From Flavobacteriaceae bacterium (GTDB taxonomy: Bacteria > Bacteroidota > Bacteroidia > Flavobacteriales > Flavobacteriaceae), in NCBI GenBank assembly GCA_027066745.1, contig JAMONB010000245.1:1-36368 (forward strand): DNA of 36,368 nt. The letters run 5' to 3'. The notes below the pieces were generated by a model. That model worked only from the letters and a program-made list of their open reading frames with translations. It was not told the origin of the DNA and did not search any database. The position numbers and the translations under genes are program-made. Positions 7,719 through 16,397 of the stretch are shown piece after piece; positions within the stretch are counted from its first letter, which is position 1, and every line of letters begins with the position of its first letter.

Positions 7719-9794
7719 ATGAAATATACAAACAAAGCAATGCTAATTGTAGGATTTGCAAGTATCATTTTATTCTCTTCATGTAAAGATGATAAAAAAA
7801 CTATTGCAAATTCTGACAATGCTACAGCACAAATTCCAGGTATCGTATTGGCTAATATGGACACCACAGTGAGTCCAAAAGAAGATTTTTACAACTATGT
7901 AAATGGAAGTTGGATGAAGAACACCAAAATACCTGATGATAGAACGTCATGGGGTGGCTTTGGAGTGCTAAGAAAAAAAACTGATAAAGATGTATTGGCA
8001 ATTTTAGCCAAAGCAAAGAAAAGTGGAAAATATACTGCTGATACTGACCAAGCCAAAGCATTATTTATTTTTGATTCAAAGTTAGATACTCTTTCAAGAA
8101 ATAAATTGGGCGTTACACCTTTGCAACCTGCATTAGCTGCTATTGCTGGTATAAAAAATATCAAAGATTTGCAGACTGTACTTGCAAAAGAAGATGCAGT
8201 TGCATCTCCTTTTGTTGGATTTACAGTTTTTCCAAACCTTAGTGATAGTGATATTAATGCTGGTTATATAACTCCTGGAGGCTTAGGTTTACCCGATCGT
8301 GATTATTATTTGGATCAAGATGCTAAGTCAAAAGAGATTCGCCAACAATACACAGAACATATTACTAGAATGCTACAATTTCTTGGTGACGATAAAGCTG
8401 ATGCTGAAAAACAGGCTAAAACTATTTTAGCCCTAGAAACAAGATTGGCAAAACCTAGATTAGATAAAGTGCAAAGTAGAGATGCTAGAAACTTTAATAA
8501 CCCACGTACTATTAATGAGCTTGATAAAATGGTGTCTGCTATTGATTGGAAGAAAATGATTGTAGACATTGGCATTAAAAAAGAAGTTGATACTGTAATT
8601 GTAATGCAAACCAAATATATGGATGAACTTCAAAAAGCACTAACAGATACAGATATTGAAACATTAAAAACGGTAATGCGTTGGTCAACTTTAAATTCTT
8701 CTGCTGATGCATTAACTACAGAAATTGAAAAAACCAACTGGAATTTTTATAATAAAACTTTAAGTGGTCAGAAAAAACAAAGACCCGCAGATGAAAGGGC
8801 TTTAGCTACTGTTAATGGTACTGTTGGCGAAGCTTTAGGTCAATTGTATGTTGATGAAATGTTTCCTCCTGAAGCAAAAGCAAAAGCTGAATTGATGATT
8901 GCTAATGTTATTGACGCTTATAAGAAACGTATCAAAGCTTTAGATTGGATGGGTGAAGACACAAAAAAACAAGCGATAACTAAGTTAGATAAATTTACAG
9001 TTAAAATAGGTTATCCTGACAAATGGGAAGATTATTCTGAATTAGAAGTTAAAGAAGGTAATAACTATTTTGAAAATATTACAGCAGTGAATAAATGGTC
9101 TTTAGCAAAAAATTTAGCTGATTTTGATGAGCCTGTTGATAAAACAAAATGGGGTATGTCACCACAAACAGTAAATGCATATTTCAATCCTTTATTTAAT
9201 GAAATTGTTTTTCCTGCTGCCATTTTACAACCTCCTTTCTACAACTATACTGCTGATGAAGCTGTAAATTATGGTGGAATTGGTGCTGTTATAGGTCATG
9301 AAATTTCTCACGCTTTTGATGATAGTGGTGCACGTTTTGATGCTAATGGAAATTTAAACAACTGGTGGTCTGACGCTGATTTGAAAGCGTTTACAACAAG
9401 AGGTGATGCGTTAGCTTCACAATACAGTAACTTAGAAGTATTAGATAGTGTATTTGTAAATGGAAAATTTACTTTAGGCGAAAATATTGGTGATTTAGGC
9501 GGCGTATTAGGAGCTTATGATGGTTTGCAAAAATTCTATGCTGACAATAAAAGACCTGATAATATTGATGGCTTTACACCAGAACAGCGTTTCTTTATGT
9601 CTTGGGCTACTGTTTGGAGAACATTAATTAGAGATGAAGCTTTACGTACAAGAATTAAAACTGACCCACATTCACCAGGTAAAATTAGAGCGATACAACC
9701 TTTACTAAATGTTGATGCATTTTATAAAGCATTTGATATTAAAGAAGGTAATGCTATGTATTTGGCTCCTGAAAAACGAGTTCGGATTTGGTAA
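7719..9794 (+). CDS. M13 family metallopeptidase (PepO/neprilysin-like) lipoprotein
   Basis: A 691-residue zinc endopeptidase. The N-terminus is a lipoprotein signal with lipobox LFSSC (lipidated C22) followed directly by KDDK, which resembles the Bacteroidota lipoprotein export signal (K followed by acidic residues), so surface exposure is likely. The M13_N domain starts with DTTVSPKEDFYNYVNGSW. The catalytic domain has NAYFNPLFNEIVFPAAILQ, the zinc site HEISH (H527, E528, H531), the third ligand E588 and D592 in GENIGDLGG, and H651 in DPHSPGKIRAI. All catalytic residues are intact and the length matches the family (about 650-700). It cleaves oligopeptides outside the cytoplasm. Single-gene unit ending at a bidirectional terminator. 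Confidence 0.96.
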   Translation: MKYTNKAMLIVGFASIILFSSCKDDKKTIANSDNATAQIPGIVLANMDTTVSPKEDFYNYVNGSWMKNTKIPDDRTSWGGFGVLRKKTDKDVLAILAKAKKSGKYTADTDQAKALFIFDSKLDTLSRNKLGVTPLQPALAAIAGIKNIKDLQTVLAKEDAVASPFVGFTVFPNLSDSDINAGYITPGGLGLPDRDYYLDQDAKSKEIRQQYTEHITRMLQFLGDDKADAEKQAKTILALETRLAKPRLDKVQSRDARNFNNPRTINELDKMVSAIDWKKMIVDIGIKKEVDTVIVMQTKYMDELQKALTDTDIETLKTVMRWSTLNSSADALTTEIEKTNWNFYNKTLSGQKKQRPADERALATVNGTVGEALGQLYVDEMFPPEAKAKAELMIANVIDAYKKRIKALDWMGEDTKKQAITKLDKFTVKIGYPDKWEDYSELEVKEGNNYFENITAVNKWSLAKNLADFDEPVDKTKWGMSPQTVNAYFNPLFNEIVFPAAILQPPFYNYTADEAVNYGGIGAVIGHEISHAFDDSGARFDANGNLNNWWSDADLKAFTTRGDALASQYSNLEVLDSVFVNGKFTLGENIGDLGGVLGAYDGLQKFYADNKRPDNIDGFTPEQRFFMSWATVWRTLIRDEALRTRIKTDPHSPGKIRAIQPLLNVDAFYKAFDIKEGNAMYLAPEKRVRIW

Positions 9795-9815
9795 ATTAGA
9801 GTTATTCTTTTTAAC

Positions 9816-9853
9816 AAAAAATGAGGCTGCCTAAAAAGACAGCCTCATTTTTT
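9816..9853. terminator. Bidirectional intrinsic terminator
   Basis: A 9-bp GC-containing stem (ATGAGGCTG 9821-9829, CAGCCTCAT 9840-9848) is flanked by A-run and T-run that extend the pairing, giving a U-tail on either strand. It ends both the peptidase gene (+) and the YciI-glyA unit (-), whose last codon it touches. Confidence 0.9.
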
Positions 9854-10130
9854 ATTTATTATTACTAACAACCACCCAAGGTTGGACATGCCATTTGCTA
9901 ATCAATCCATTTTTAACATAAGGGTCATTTTCAGCAAAAGCAATTGCATCAGACTTTTCTTTAAAAACAAGTAGTGCTCCATCTGCTGGTTCTGCTAATG
10001 CTCCAGCCATAATAAGACCTCCATTTTTATATGCAATATGTATTAATGTCAAATGATCTTTACGATATACCTCTCGTTTCAAAAGGTAATCTGCAACTGT
10101 TGTGTAAAAAAGAATAAAATAATGTTTCAT
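9852..10130 (-). CDS. YciI-like (YCII domain) protein
   Basis: A 92-residue alpha+beta ferredoxin-like protein of the YCII family. Visible signatures are the start KHYFILFYT, the conserved RKDHLTLIHIAYKNGGLIMAGALAEPADGALLVF core with the putative active-site His/Asp pair (R-x-D-H near residue 25), and FAENDPYVKNGLISKWHVQPW at the C-terminus. YciI proteins are small cytoplasmic proteins of uncertain enzymatic role, related to muconolactone isomerase-like and dehydrochlorinase folds. Complete and of normal length. It follows glyA by 5 bases and is the last gene of that leftward unit, with its stop inside the terminator hairpin. Confidence 0.9.
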   Translation of the reverse strand: MKHYFILFYTTVADYLLKREVYRKDHLTLIHIAYKNGGLIMAGALAEPADGALLVFKEKSDAIAFAENDPYVKNGLISKWHVQPWVVVSNNK

Positions 10131-10135
10131 ATTAT

Positions 10136-11410
10136 TTACATATTAAACAACTCTCTTTCTCTCATCAATATATTTACTTTTTTTGCTACACTATCTAAAA
10201 CCGTTTCATCTTTATAATTAGAGATTACTTGGTCTATTAAATCAACGATACTTGCCATATCATTTTCTTTAAGACCTCGAGTTGTTACTGCAGCTGATCC
10301 TATTCTAATTCCTGAAGTTACAAATGGTGACTTATCATCAAATGGTACCATGTTTTTATTTACCGTAATATCTGCTTTTACCAACGCATTTTCAGCTTCC
10401 TTACCAGTTATATTCTTATTTCTTAAGTCAATTAGCATCATATGATTATCAGTACCTCCTGAAATAATATGATAATCTTTAGCAACAAATGCTTTTGCCA
10501 AAGCAGCAGCATTCTTTTTTACTTGTACTTGATAGTGTAAAAATTCATCGGTTAATGCTTCACCAAAAGCAATGGCCTTAGCGGCAATAATATGCTCTAA
10601 TGGGCCTCCTTGATTTCCAGGAAAAACAGCAGAATTTAAAAATGAAGACATCATTTTTGGCTTACCATTTTTAAGAGTAATGCCCCACGGGTTTTCAAAA
10701 TCTTGACCCATCATTATCATCCCTCCTCTTGGACCACGTAAGGTTTTGTGTGTTGTTGTAGTAACAACATGGCAATGCGGCATAGGGTCATTTAAAATAC
10801 CTTTAGCTATCAAACCAGCAGGATGCGAAATATCAGCCATTAATAATGCTCCAACATTATCCGCAATAGTTCTAAAACGTTTAAAATCAATATCTCTAGA
10901 ATACGCAGAAGCTCCTGCAATAATTAATTTTGGTTGTTCTTTGTTAGCAATCTCTTGAATTTTATCATAATTCAACACACCAGTTTCTTTTTCTACACCA
11001 TAAAATGAAGTTTTATATAAAGTCCCTGAAAAGTTTACAGGAGAACCATGAGTCAAATGACCACCATGAGACAAATCGAAGCCTAAAATTTTGTCCCCAG
11101 GTTTAATCAATGCAAAGAGCACCGCAGAATTTGCTTGAGATCCTGAATGAGGTTGTACATTAACATACTCTGCTCCAAATAAAGCTTTCGCTCTATCAAT
11201 AGCCAATTGCTCCACAACATCAACTACCTCACAACCACCATAATAACGTTTGTTCGGATATCCTTCTGCATATTTATTAGTCAAAACAGATCCAGCAGCT
11301 TCCATAACTTGGTCACTTACAAAATTTTCAGAAGCTATAAGCTCTAATCCGTTAATCTGTCTTTGTTTTTCCTCTTCAATAAGGTCAAAAATTTGTTGAT
11401 CTCTTTGCAT
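10136..11410 (-). CDS. glyA: Serine hydroxymethyltransferase
   Basis: A 424-residue PLP enzyme that interconverts serine and glycine with tetrahydrofolate, the main cytoplasmic source of one-carbon units. Hallmarks are LIASENFVS (24-32), [17 protein letters not shown] (45-61), [12 protein letters not shown] (83-94), [12 protein letters not shown] (193-204) and the PLP-lysine motif [15 protein letters not shown] (K222). The usual A in HKTLAGPRGG is R here, a common variant in Bacteroidota. Length matches the bacterial family. It sits between the DUF1569 gene (41 bases upstream) and the YciI gene (5 bases downstream), likely on one mRNA started at the promoter near 11935. Assignment is essentially certain. 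Confidence 0.98.
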   Translation of the reverse strand: MQRDQQIFDLIEEEKQRQINGLELIASENFVSDQVMEAAGSVLTNKYAEGYPNKRYYGGCEVVDVVEQLAIDRAKALFGAEYVNVQPHSGSQANSAVLFALIKPGDKILGFDLSHGGHLTHGSPVNFSGTLYKTSFYGVEKETGVLNYDKIQEIANKEQPKLIIAGASAYSRDIDFKRFRTIADNVGALLMADISHPAGLIAKGILNDPMPHCHVVTTTTHKTLRGPRGGMIMMGQDFENPWGITLKNGKPKMMSSFLNSAVFPGNQGGPLEHIIAAKAIAFGEALTDEFLHYQVQVKKNAAALAKAFVAKDYHIISGGTDNHMMLIDLRNKNITGKEAENALVKADITVNKNMVPFDDKSPFVTSGIRIGSAAVTTRGLKENDMASIVDLIDQVISNYKDETVLDSVAKKVNILMRERELFNM

Positions 11411-11451
11411 TTTAATTTGTTGTTTTATTTTACTATAATTCCTGTTATTTC

Positions 11452-11904
11452 TTAGACACCAAACTGTTTTAAATGATGGTCAAAATGTTTATACATTAAA
11501 ACATCCCACTCTCTACCTGTCATTTTACCAAAAAACGGATGTACCTTATCATTAAAATCTTCAATTTTCATCATCCCTAATGTAGACAAGACACGTATAA
11601 AATCATCTTTCTCTTTGTTAAAATCCTTTCTACCCTTTACGATTAATCCAGGTACGGTTGGTGAATTTTTTTTCAAAGGGACATCATTTTTTAGAGTTTT
11701 TTTCAAGACAATTCTTCCGAAAATTCGTCCTAAAAACATACGTTTCATCTTTTTAGTACCAATTGCCATTTTAGAAGACTCATTGCAATGCACCAACATT
11801 TGAACTACATCCATCTTTCCCCATCTTGCCTCTGAAAATTGCGTTAAATTACGTACTCTTTGTATTAAAACTTCTGAAGTGTCTTTGTCTAGAATATTAC
11901 TCAT
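11452..11904 (-). CDS. DUF1569 family protein (DinB-like)
   Basis: A 150-residue cytoplasmic protein ending in the DUF1569 signature [19 protein letters not shown] followed by [10 protein letters not shown]. The N-terminal part has [16 protein letters not shown], placing a histidine where DinB/YfiT four-helix-bundle proteins bind metal; with H144/H145 in the C-terminal DHHLKQ a three-histidine site is possible. The biochemical function of the family is not established; the fold relates it to bacillithiol/DinB-type thiol transferases. First gene of the leftward unit with glyA, with a good -7 element 28 bases before its ATG. Confidence 0.85.
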   Translation of the reverse strand: MSNILDKDTSEVLIQRVRNLTQFSEARWGKMDVVQMLVHCNESSKMAIGTKKMKRMFLGRIFGRIVLKKTLKNDVPLKKNSPTVPGLIVKGRKDFNKEKDDFIRVLSTLGMMKIEDFNDKVHPFFGKMTGREWDVLMYKHFDHHLKQFGV

Positions 11905-11931
11905 TATTAAATTAATATGTTAAAATGAAGT

Positions 11932-11939
11932 CAAAAATA
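11932..11939 (-). promoter_or_regulatory. Candidate -7 element (TATTTTTG) for DUF1569-glyA
   Basis: Reading the - strand, 11939 to 11932 gives TATTTTTG, a full match to the Bacteroidota TAnnTTTG consensus, 28 bases before the start at 11904. No clear -33 TTG is seen. It is arranged divergently, 32 bases from the fumarylacetoacetase element. Confidence 0.55.
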
Positions 11940-11971
11940 CTAATTTCATCTTTCATATACACAGAAACATT

Positions 11972-11979
11972 TATATTTG
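11972..11979 (+). promoter_or_regulatory. Candidate -7 element (TATATTTG) for fahA
   Basis: The octamer is a full TAnnTTTG match, 28 bases before the ATG at 12008. It is divergent from the DUF1569 promoter, so both start sites lie within about 50 bases. Confidence 0.55.
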
Positions 11980-12007
11980 AACAAAAAAATAAAATAAAAT
12001 TTAATAT

Positions 12008-13288
12008 ATGAAAATAACTGCTAACGATCCAAATAGAAAAACGTGGTTAACTGTATCTGATAATTCTGATTTCCCTATTCAAAACATTCCGTTTGGCGTT
12101 TTTTTAACTCGTGATGATATTATTACAATTGGCACAAGAATAGGTGACTTTGCCATTGATTTAGGAGCTTTACATCAATTAGGATATTTTAGTGAAATTC
12201 CATTAACTGATGATATTTTTTTACAAGACACCTTAAATGATTTTATAGCTGATGGTAGGAAAACTTGGAGATTAGTAAGAAATAGAATTGCTGAAATTTT
12301 TGATGAGAAAAATTCTTCTTTAAAAGAGAACATGGCTCATAAGGATAAAATTATCTTTTCAATGGATGAAATAGAAATGCAATTACCTGTAGATGTAGGT
12401 GATTATACAGATTTTTATGCTAGTAAAGAGCATGCAACAAATGTAGGAAGCCTGTTTAGAGATCCTGAAAATGCATTATTACCAAATTGGTTACACATTC
12501 CGATAGGTTATCACGGTAGAAGCTCTTCCATTATACCCTCTGGAACACCAATAAGAAGACCTATTGGACAATCAAGACCGTCTGAGGGTAGTGACACTCC
12601 AAATTTTGGACCATCAAGATTGTTAGATTTTGAATTAGAAATGGCTTTCATTACTACAGACATTAATCATTTAGGTAATTCTATAGCGATTGATGATGCA
12701 AAAAGTTATATTTTCGGATTGGTACTTTTTAACGATTGGAGTGCAAGAGATATACAAGGGTGGGAATATGCACCACTTGGACCGTTTTTAGGGAAAAGTT
12801 TTGCCTCTACAATTTCGCCATGGATAGTCACTTTAGATGCTTTAAAGCCATTTAAAGTAAAAGGGCCTAAACAAGACCCTAAGCCTTTACCCTATCTAAA
12901 ACAAAGTGGTAAGAATAGTTATGACATCCACTTACAAGCATTTATTCAACCTGAAGGTAAGGAAGAAACTTTGGTAAGTCATTCGAACTTTAAATATATG
13001 TATTGGACTATGATTCAACAACTAACACATCATACCAGTAATGGTTGTAATATTAGAGCTGGAGATATGATGGGGTCAGGTACAATATCTGGGCCAACAA
13101 AAGATAGTTATGGTTCTATGCTTGAGCTGACTTGGAGAGGACAAAACCCAATAAAACTAAATGATGGGTCTGAGCGTAAATTCATAGACGATGGTGATAC
13201 AATAATAATGAGAGGTTATTGTGCAAATAATAAAGTTCGTATCGGTTTTGGAAATTGTACAGGTAAAGTTCTACCTGCTTTAAAGTAA
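12008..13288 (+). CDS. fahA: Fumarylacetoacetase
   Basis: A 426-residue hydrolase that splits fumarylacetoacetate into fumarate and acetoacetate, the last step of tyrosine degradation through homogentisate. The N-terminal FAH_N domain (about 15-120) precedes the catalytic domain. Metal and catalytic residues seen by comparison with mammalian FAH are D135 (DYTDF), H142 (KEHATNVG), E209 and E211 (DFELEMAF) and D243 (FNDWSARDIQ); the HIPIGYHGRSSSI stretch (163-175) is also typical. Length matches the eukaryotic/bacterial full-length type rather than the short FAH-fold hydrolases. No other tyrosine-pathway gene is next to it. It has its own promoter and a strong terminator, so is probably a single-gene unit. 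Confidence 0.97.
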   Translation: MKITANDPNRKTWLTVSDNSDFPIQNIPFGVFLTRDDIITIGTRIGDFAIDLGALHQLGYFSEIPLTDDIFLQDTLNDFIADGRKTWRLVRNRIAEIFDEKNSSLKENMAHKDKIIFSMDEIEMQLPVDVGDYTDFYASKEHATNVGSLFRDPENALLPNWLHIPIGYHGRSSSIIPSGTPIRRPIGQSRPSEGSDTPNFGPSRLLDFELEMAFITTDINHLGNSIAIDDAKSYIFGLVLFNDWSARDIQGWEYAPLGPFLGKSFASTISPWIVTLDALKPFKVKGPKQDPKPLPYLKQSGKNSYDIHLQAFIQPEGKEETLVSHSNFKYMYWTMIQQLTHHTSNGCNIRAGDMMGSGTISGPTKDSYGSMLELTWRGQNPIKLNDGSERKFIDDGDTIIMRGYCANNKVRIGFGNCTGKVLPALK

Positions 13289-13309
13289 TTTTTAAATTTA
13301 TTCTCATAA

Positions 13310-13348
13310 AAAATCATCATGCCATAATTATTATGGCATGATGATTTT
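13310..13348 (+). terminator. Strong intrinsic terminator after fahA
   Basis: A perfect 18-bp stem (13310-13327 with 13331-13348) around a 3-base TTA loop. The stem begins with an A-run and ends in TTTT, so it can stop transcription in both directions. Confidence 0.88.
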
Positions 13349-13360
13349 AAATTAAAAGAG

Positions 13361-13368
13361 TAACTTTG
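13361..13368 (+). promoter_or_regulatory. Candidate -7 element (TAACTTTG)
   Basis: A full match to TAnnTTTG, 25 bases before the ATG at 13394 and immediately after the fahA terminator. It implies a short 5' leader of about 20 bases for the lipoprotein gene. Confidence 0.6.
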
Positions 13369-13393
13369 TAATCACCAATAACCGAATCTTATT

Positions 13394-14563
13394 ATGAAGA
13401 ATATACTACTCACATTTTTAGTTCTTTCTATATTGTCTTGTGGAAGTACACAAAAAGCAACTAGTTTAATTCAAACTGGTAATTATACTGAAGCTTTTAA
13501 TACTTCTGCCGAACAACTGAACAAAGACAAAACAAAAAAGTCAAAACAGAAACATATTCCTATTTTAAAAGAAGCATATACAAAAGCTGCAATTCAAGAT
13601 ATAGAAGAAATAAAAAGGTTAAAAAAACAAAGTACACCTGAAAATCTTAAAAAGATTTATGTAAAATACTTAAACCTTGACATTAGACAAGATGAAATAA
13701 AAGCCTTACAACCATTATATTTTGAAGGTAATGAGGTGTCTTTTGATTTTAATGATTATACCAAGAAAGTAAAAACTTCAAGAAATAATTATTCTACAGC
13801 TTTGTATAAAAGTGCCATAGACAAAATAAAAGGAAATCAGTTAGATGCTAGAGTTGCTTATAAGCATATTGAAGATTTAATATATTTAGATCCAACTTAT
13901 AGAAATGATTTAGATGCATTGCTGAAAAAGGCAAAGAACAAAGGAAGTAATTTTGTTTATGTAACACTTAAAAATAATGTAAAAACTATATCAAATGACA
14001 GTATCAAAGATTTCTCTGTGATTAACTCTGTAAATTTCAATAACCCTTGGGTATTGTACCACAACAAGAAAAAGAAAGGGGTTCATTATTCGCATCAAAT
14101 AGATATTGTATTAAATAAATTGATATTTGAACCCGAAAAGACATCTCAGCAAACTGTACCTCAAGAGGCAAAAGTACAAGATGGTTATCAATATAAACTA
14201 GATGGTAATGGCAATGTAATGAAAGATACAAAAGGGAATGATATTAAAATTGCTAAGTACAAAATTGTCAAAGCTGAAGTAGCTTTATACCAACAGAATA
14301 AAGCTTCTAAATTAGATGGCTTAATGACTATTAAAGATTTAAATAAAAAAACTACAATAGCTTCTAACCCAATGTTTGGAGAAGCAAAATTCCAAAATAC
14401 CTATGGTAAATATAGAGGTGATCAACGTGCAATAGAGCAAAAATACCTCAAAGCTTTACAATCAAAGAAAGTTCCTTATCCAAAAGATTATGAATTTGTA
14501 AAATATTCAATAAGTAATTTCAAACAAAAAGTTACAGCTTTATTAAGTCAACAACAATTTTAA
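13394..14563 (+). CDS. Unrecognised TPR-like lipoprotein
   Basis: A 389-residue protein with a lipoprotein signal (lipobox ILSC, lipidated C16); the GSTQK after the cysteine lacks the acidic export signal, so it probably faces the periplasm. The start of the mature part (ATSLIQTGNYTEAFNTSAEQL) reads like a tetratricopeptide helix pair, and lysine-rich helical stretches continue to about residue 190. From about 195 a beta-rich part follows (VYVTLKNNVKTISND, then ALYQQNKASKLDGLMTI), with a WVLYHNKKKKGVHYSHQIDIVLNKL segment in the middle and a Gly/Asn/Lys-rich loop near 275. Such lipoproteins occur in Flavobacteriaceae without known role. It stands as a single unit with its own promoter. I assign no function. 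Confidence 0.75.
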   Translation: MKNILLTFLVLSILSCGSTQKATSLIQTGNYTEAFNTSAEQLNKDKTKKSKQKHIPILKEAYTKAAIQDIEEIKRLKKQSTPENLKKIYVKYLNLDIRQDEIKALQPLYFEGNEVSFDFNDYTKKVKTSRNNYSTALYKSAIDKIKGNQLDARVAYKHIEDLIYLDPTYRNDLDALLKKAKNKGSNFVYVTLKNNVKTISNDSIKDFSVINSVNFNNPWVLYHNKKKKGVHYSHQIDIVLNKLIFEPEKTSQQTVPQEAKVQDGYQYKLDGNGNVMKDTKGNDIKIAKYKIVKAEVALYQQNKASKLDGLMTIKDLNKKTTIASNPMFGEAKFQNTYGKYRGDQRAIEQKYLKALQSKKVPYPKDYEFVKYSISNFKQKVTALLSQQQF

Positions 14564-14593
14564 TTTAAAGTTAGTAAATTCAAATTAATAACT

Positions 14594-14663
14594 GCCCTGT
14601 TTTTTAGGAAAATCCACATTTTCACAATTATATCTAGACCTTTATTTATAAGGAATACAGGGC
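14594..14663. repeat. Interrupted inverted repeat downstream of the lipoprotein gene
   Basis: Arms GCCCTGT (14594-14600) and ACAGGGC (14657-14663) can pair across a 56-base loop, with T-runs following each arm. It may fold in the 3' end of the lipoprotein mRNA. No role can be read from it. Confidence 0.3.
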
Positions 14664-14694
14664 TTTTACCAACTATTTTTGGCACCATTACCCT

Positions 14695-14738
14695 AAAAAA
14701 CGAAGCCCAACTATTATAATAGTTGGGCTTCGTTTTTT
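14695..14738. terminator. Bidirectional terminator at the downstream end of the polysaccharide cluster
   Basis: A perfect palindrome (14701-14732, arms of 16 bases, GC-rich outer part CGAAGCCCAACTA) is flanked by A6 (14695-14700) and T6 (14733-14738). It ends both the rightward lipoprotein unit and the leftward polysaccharide cluster, whose last gene stops at 14762. Confidence 0.93.
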
Positions 14739-14761
14739 CTTTTAAAGATACAAAAGTCTAA

Positions 14762-16150
14762 TTATGCACTTCTTTTCTTTTTGAAAATGATATTATACAT
14801 TGCTTTAAAGAAAAACTTAGTATCTGTTGTATATGGTTTTTCTTTTTTCTCTATGAGATATTCTTTTTCAGCTTGTAACACACTACCAACTGACCCCTTT
14901 CTATCTAATGCTACATAAGGAGGTACACAACCTGGCTTTTGAGTCAAACGCAATTCTTGAATATCTTTAGGGATATCTTGAAAATAACGCTCAGAAACTG
15001 GTCTAACTCCTACTAATTTCAATTCTCCTTTTAATACATTAATTAATTGTGGTAATTCGTCAAACCAATAACGACGCATAAATTTACCCCAAGGAACAAT
15101 TCTAAAATCATCTGCAGGTTTACCTGACTCTGCATACCCATTCAGCTTCAAAACATAATCTTGTAAATATTCTGAATATGGATGCATAGTTCTTAATTTA
15201 TATACACCAATAATTTTACCATTTTTACCTACACGATTCATTTTAAATAATGGTCCATAACTAGGGTTCATATTAAAAGCTGGCTCTTTTACTTTTTCAA
15301 CTACAAAATAATTTATACCATCAATTTCTTTTACGTCAATAATATCAAAACCACACGAAACTAATCTACCTAAAGACTCTGCTTTAGAAAGAAATCTATT
15401 TTTGCCCTTTGTAGAGAAAAAGTACAATTTCTTTAAAATTGGTAACTTTGGAAATACTCTTTTAAATAAAAACTCAAAGCCAAAGTATAAATGCTTTAAA
15501 ACAGGAATCTTATATATAGGATTCTTTTGAGCTATAGAGGTGAAAGTTTCAAAACTACCTAACAGCACGCCACCTATTGGTAACTTAGCGTTAACTTCTT
15601 CAAATTGTTTATTAATTTGTCTGAAATTATTTATTTTATCAAGTAAAATAACATTTTCAATACCATCTATATCATTATAGGCAGACAGTGTTTTATTCTG
15701 TGGAATTACTAAATTCTTTATAGAAGAAATATTAATAAACTTCTTAAAAAAGCTGTAAGCTTCTAGCCCTATCTCATCAACAATTGTATTCTTATTGTTA
15801 GTATTTAAAGCTCTTTGTAATATTTCAATTTCAGAATATTTATTAAATGCATCTAAAAATTCTTCTTTCCAATTAGAATATGTTTTAAGTGAAATGCCTT
15901 CTTTTTTACAAATCTCTTTTTCACTTTCTAAACCTACAAGTCCATCAACAACTATTTTAATTCTTTCTAGTGATGAGAAATCTGTAGCTTTTTTATATTT
16001 TAAAAGACGAGGTTTTAATGAAGTGTTTTTTTGCTTAACTAGAGGTTTAGCTATAGCAACAGACTTTAAGAATTCTTCAAGACTATCTTCATTTTTCAAC
16101 TTAAAATAATCTTTAAATTGAAATGCGTTGGTTGGGGAGTTATTAATCAT
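14762..16150 (-). CDS. Initiating sugar-phosphate transferase with N-terminal HTH-like domain
   Basis: A 462-residue protein whose C-terminal ~180 residues are a bacterial sugar transferase (WbaP/PglC-like), the enzyme that moves a sugar phosphate to undecaprenyl phosphate at the inner membrane and starts repeat-unit assembly. Visible motifs are FKMNRVGKNGKIIGVYKLRT, the DELPQLINVLKGELKLVGVRP catalytic block and TQKPGCVPPYVALDRKG. A middle segment (about 225-300) with LKHLYFGFEFLFKRVFPKL is the likely membrane-associated part. Residues ~55-100 (ERIKIVVDGLVGLES, EICKKEGISLKTYSNWKEEF) resemble the helix-turn-helix of IS3-type OrfA transposase subunits, which I would not expect here. It is the last gene of the cluster, typical for initiating transferases in Bacteroidota loci. 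Catalytic assignment is strong; the HTH reading is by eye. Confidence 0.88.
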   Translation of the reverse strand: MINNSPTNAFQFKDYFKLKNEDSLEEFLKSVAIAKPLVKQKNTSLKPRLLKYKKATDFSSLERIKIVVDGLVGLESEKEICKKEGISLKTYSNWKEEFLDAFNKYSEIEILQRALNTNNKNTIVDEIGLEAYSFFKKFINISSIKNLVIPQNKTLSAYNDIDGIENVILLDKINNFRQINKQFEEVNAKLPIGGVLLGSFETFTSIAQKNPIYKIPVLKHLYFGFEFLFKRVFPKLPILKKLYFFSTKGKNRFLSKAESLGRLVSCGFDIIDVKEIDGINYFVVEKVKEPAFNMNPSYGPLFKMNRVGKNGKIIGVYKLRTMHPYSEYLQDYVLKLNGYAESGKPADDFRIVPWGKFMRRYWFDELPQLINVLKGELKLVGVRPVSERYFQDIPKDIQELRLTQKPGCVPPYVALDRKGSVGSVLQAEKEYLIEKKEKPYTTDTKFFFKAMYNIIFKKKRSA

Positions 16151-16164
16151 AGCAATATTTTTAA

Positions 16165-16365
16165 TTAAACATTATCTTTTAAATAACAATCATGTGGACT
16201 TGCTCCAATGACGTGAATTAATTTGGGTTTAGTTAAAGATAAATAGTTGAAAGAAAAATATACTATATTTAAAAGGGTAAAAAATGTACCATTCTCAAGT
16301 TTTCGAAATAAAACTGAAAAATTAGTATTCCATTTTTCAATATACTTATAAGTTGTAAGTATCAT
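16165..16365 (-). other. Possible small gene or glycosyltransferase remnant (66 codons)
   Basis: An open frame of 66 residues starts 33 bases after a good -7 element and ends 14 bases before the sugar transferase start. Its end (LTKPKLIHVIGASPHDCYL) resembles the KPDxIHVH segment found about 90 residues into GT4 glycosyltransferases, but the rest of such a protein is missing. It could be a decayed glycosyltransferase fragment, a real small protein, or a leader for the downstream gene. Evidence for any of these is weak. Confidence 0.3.
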
Positions 16366-16397
16366 TTTTAAGGGGTTTCTTTTTTATATAGCTTTTG

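Noticed and set aside
7852-8614. Several - strand open frames within the M13 peptidase gene
   Set aside because: They lie opposite a well-conserved coding sequence and have shadow-like composition.
10746-10958. A 70-codon + strand frame opposite glyA
   Set aside because: It mirrors the highly conserved PLP-site region of glyA and has no independent support.
15795-16109. A 104-codon + strand frame opposite the sugar transferase N-terminus
   Set aside because: Ser/Phe/Leu-rich shadow of Lys/Glu-rich helices on the coding strand.
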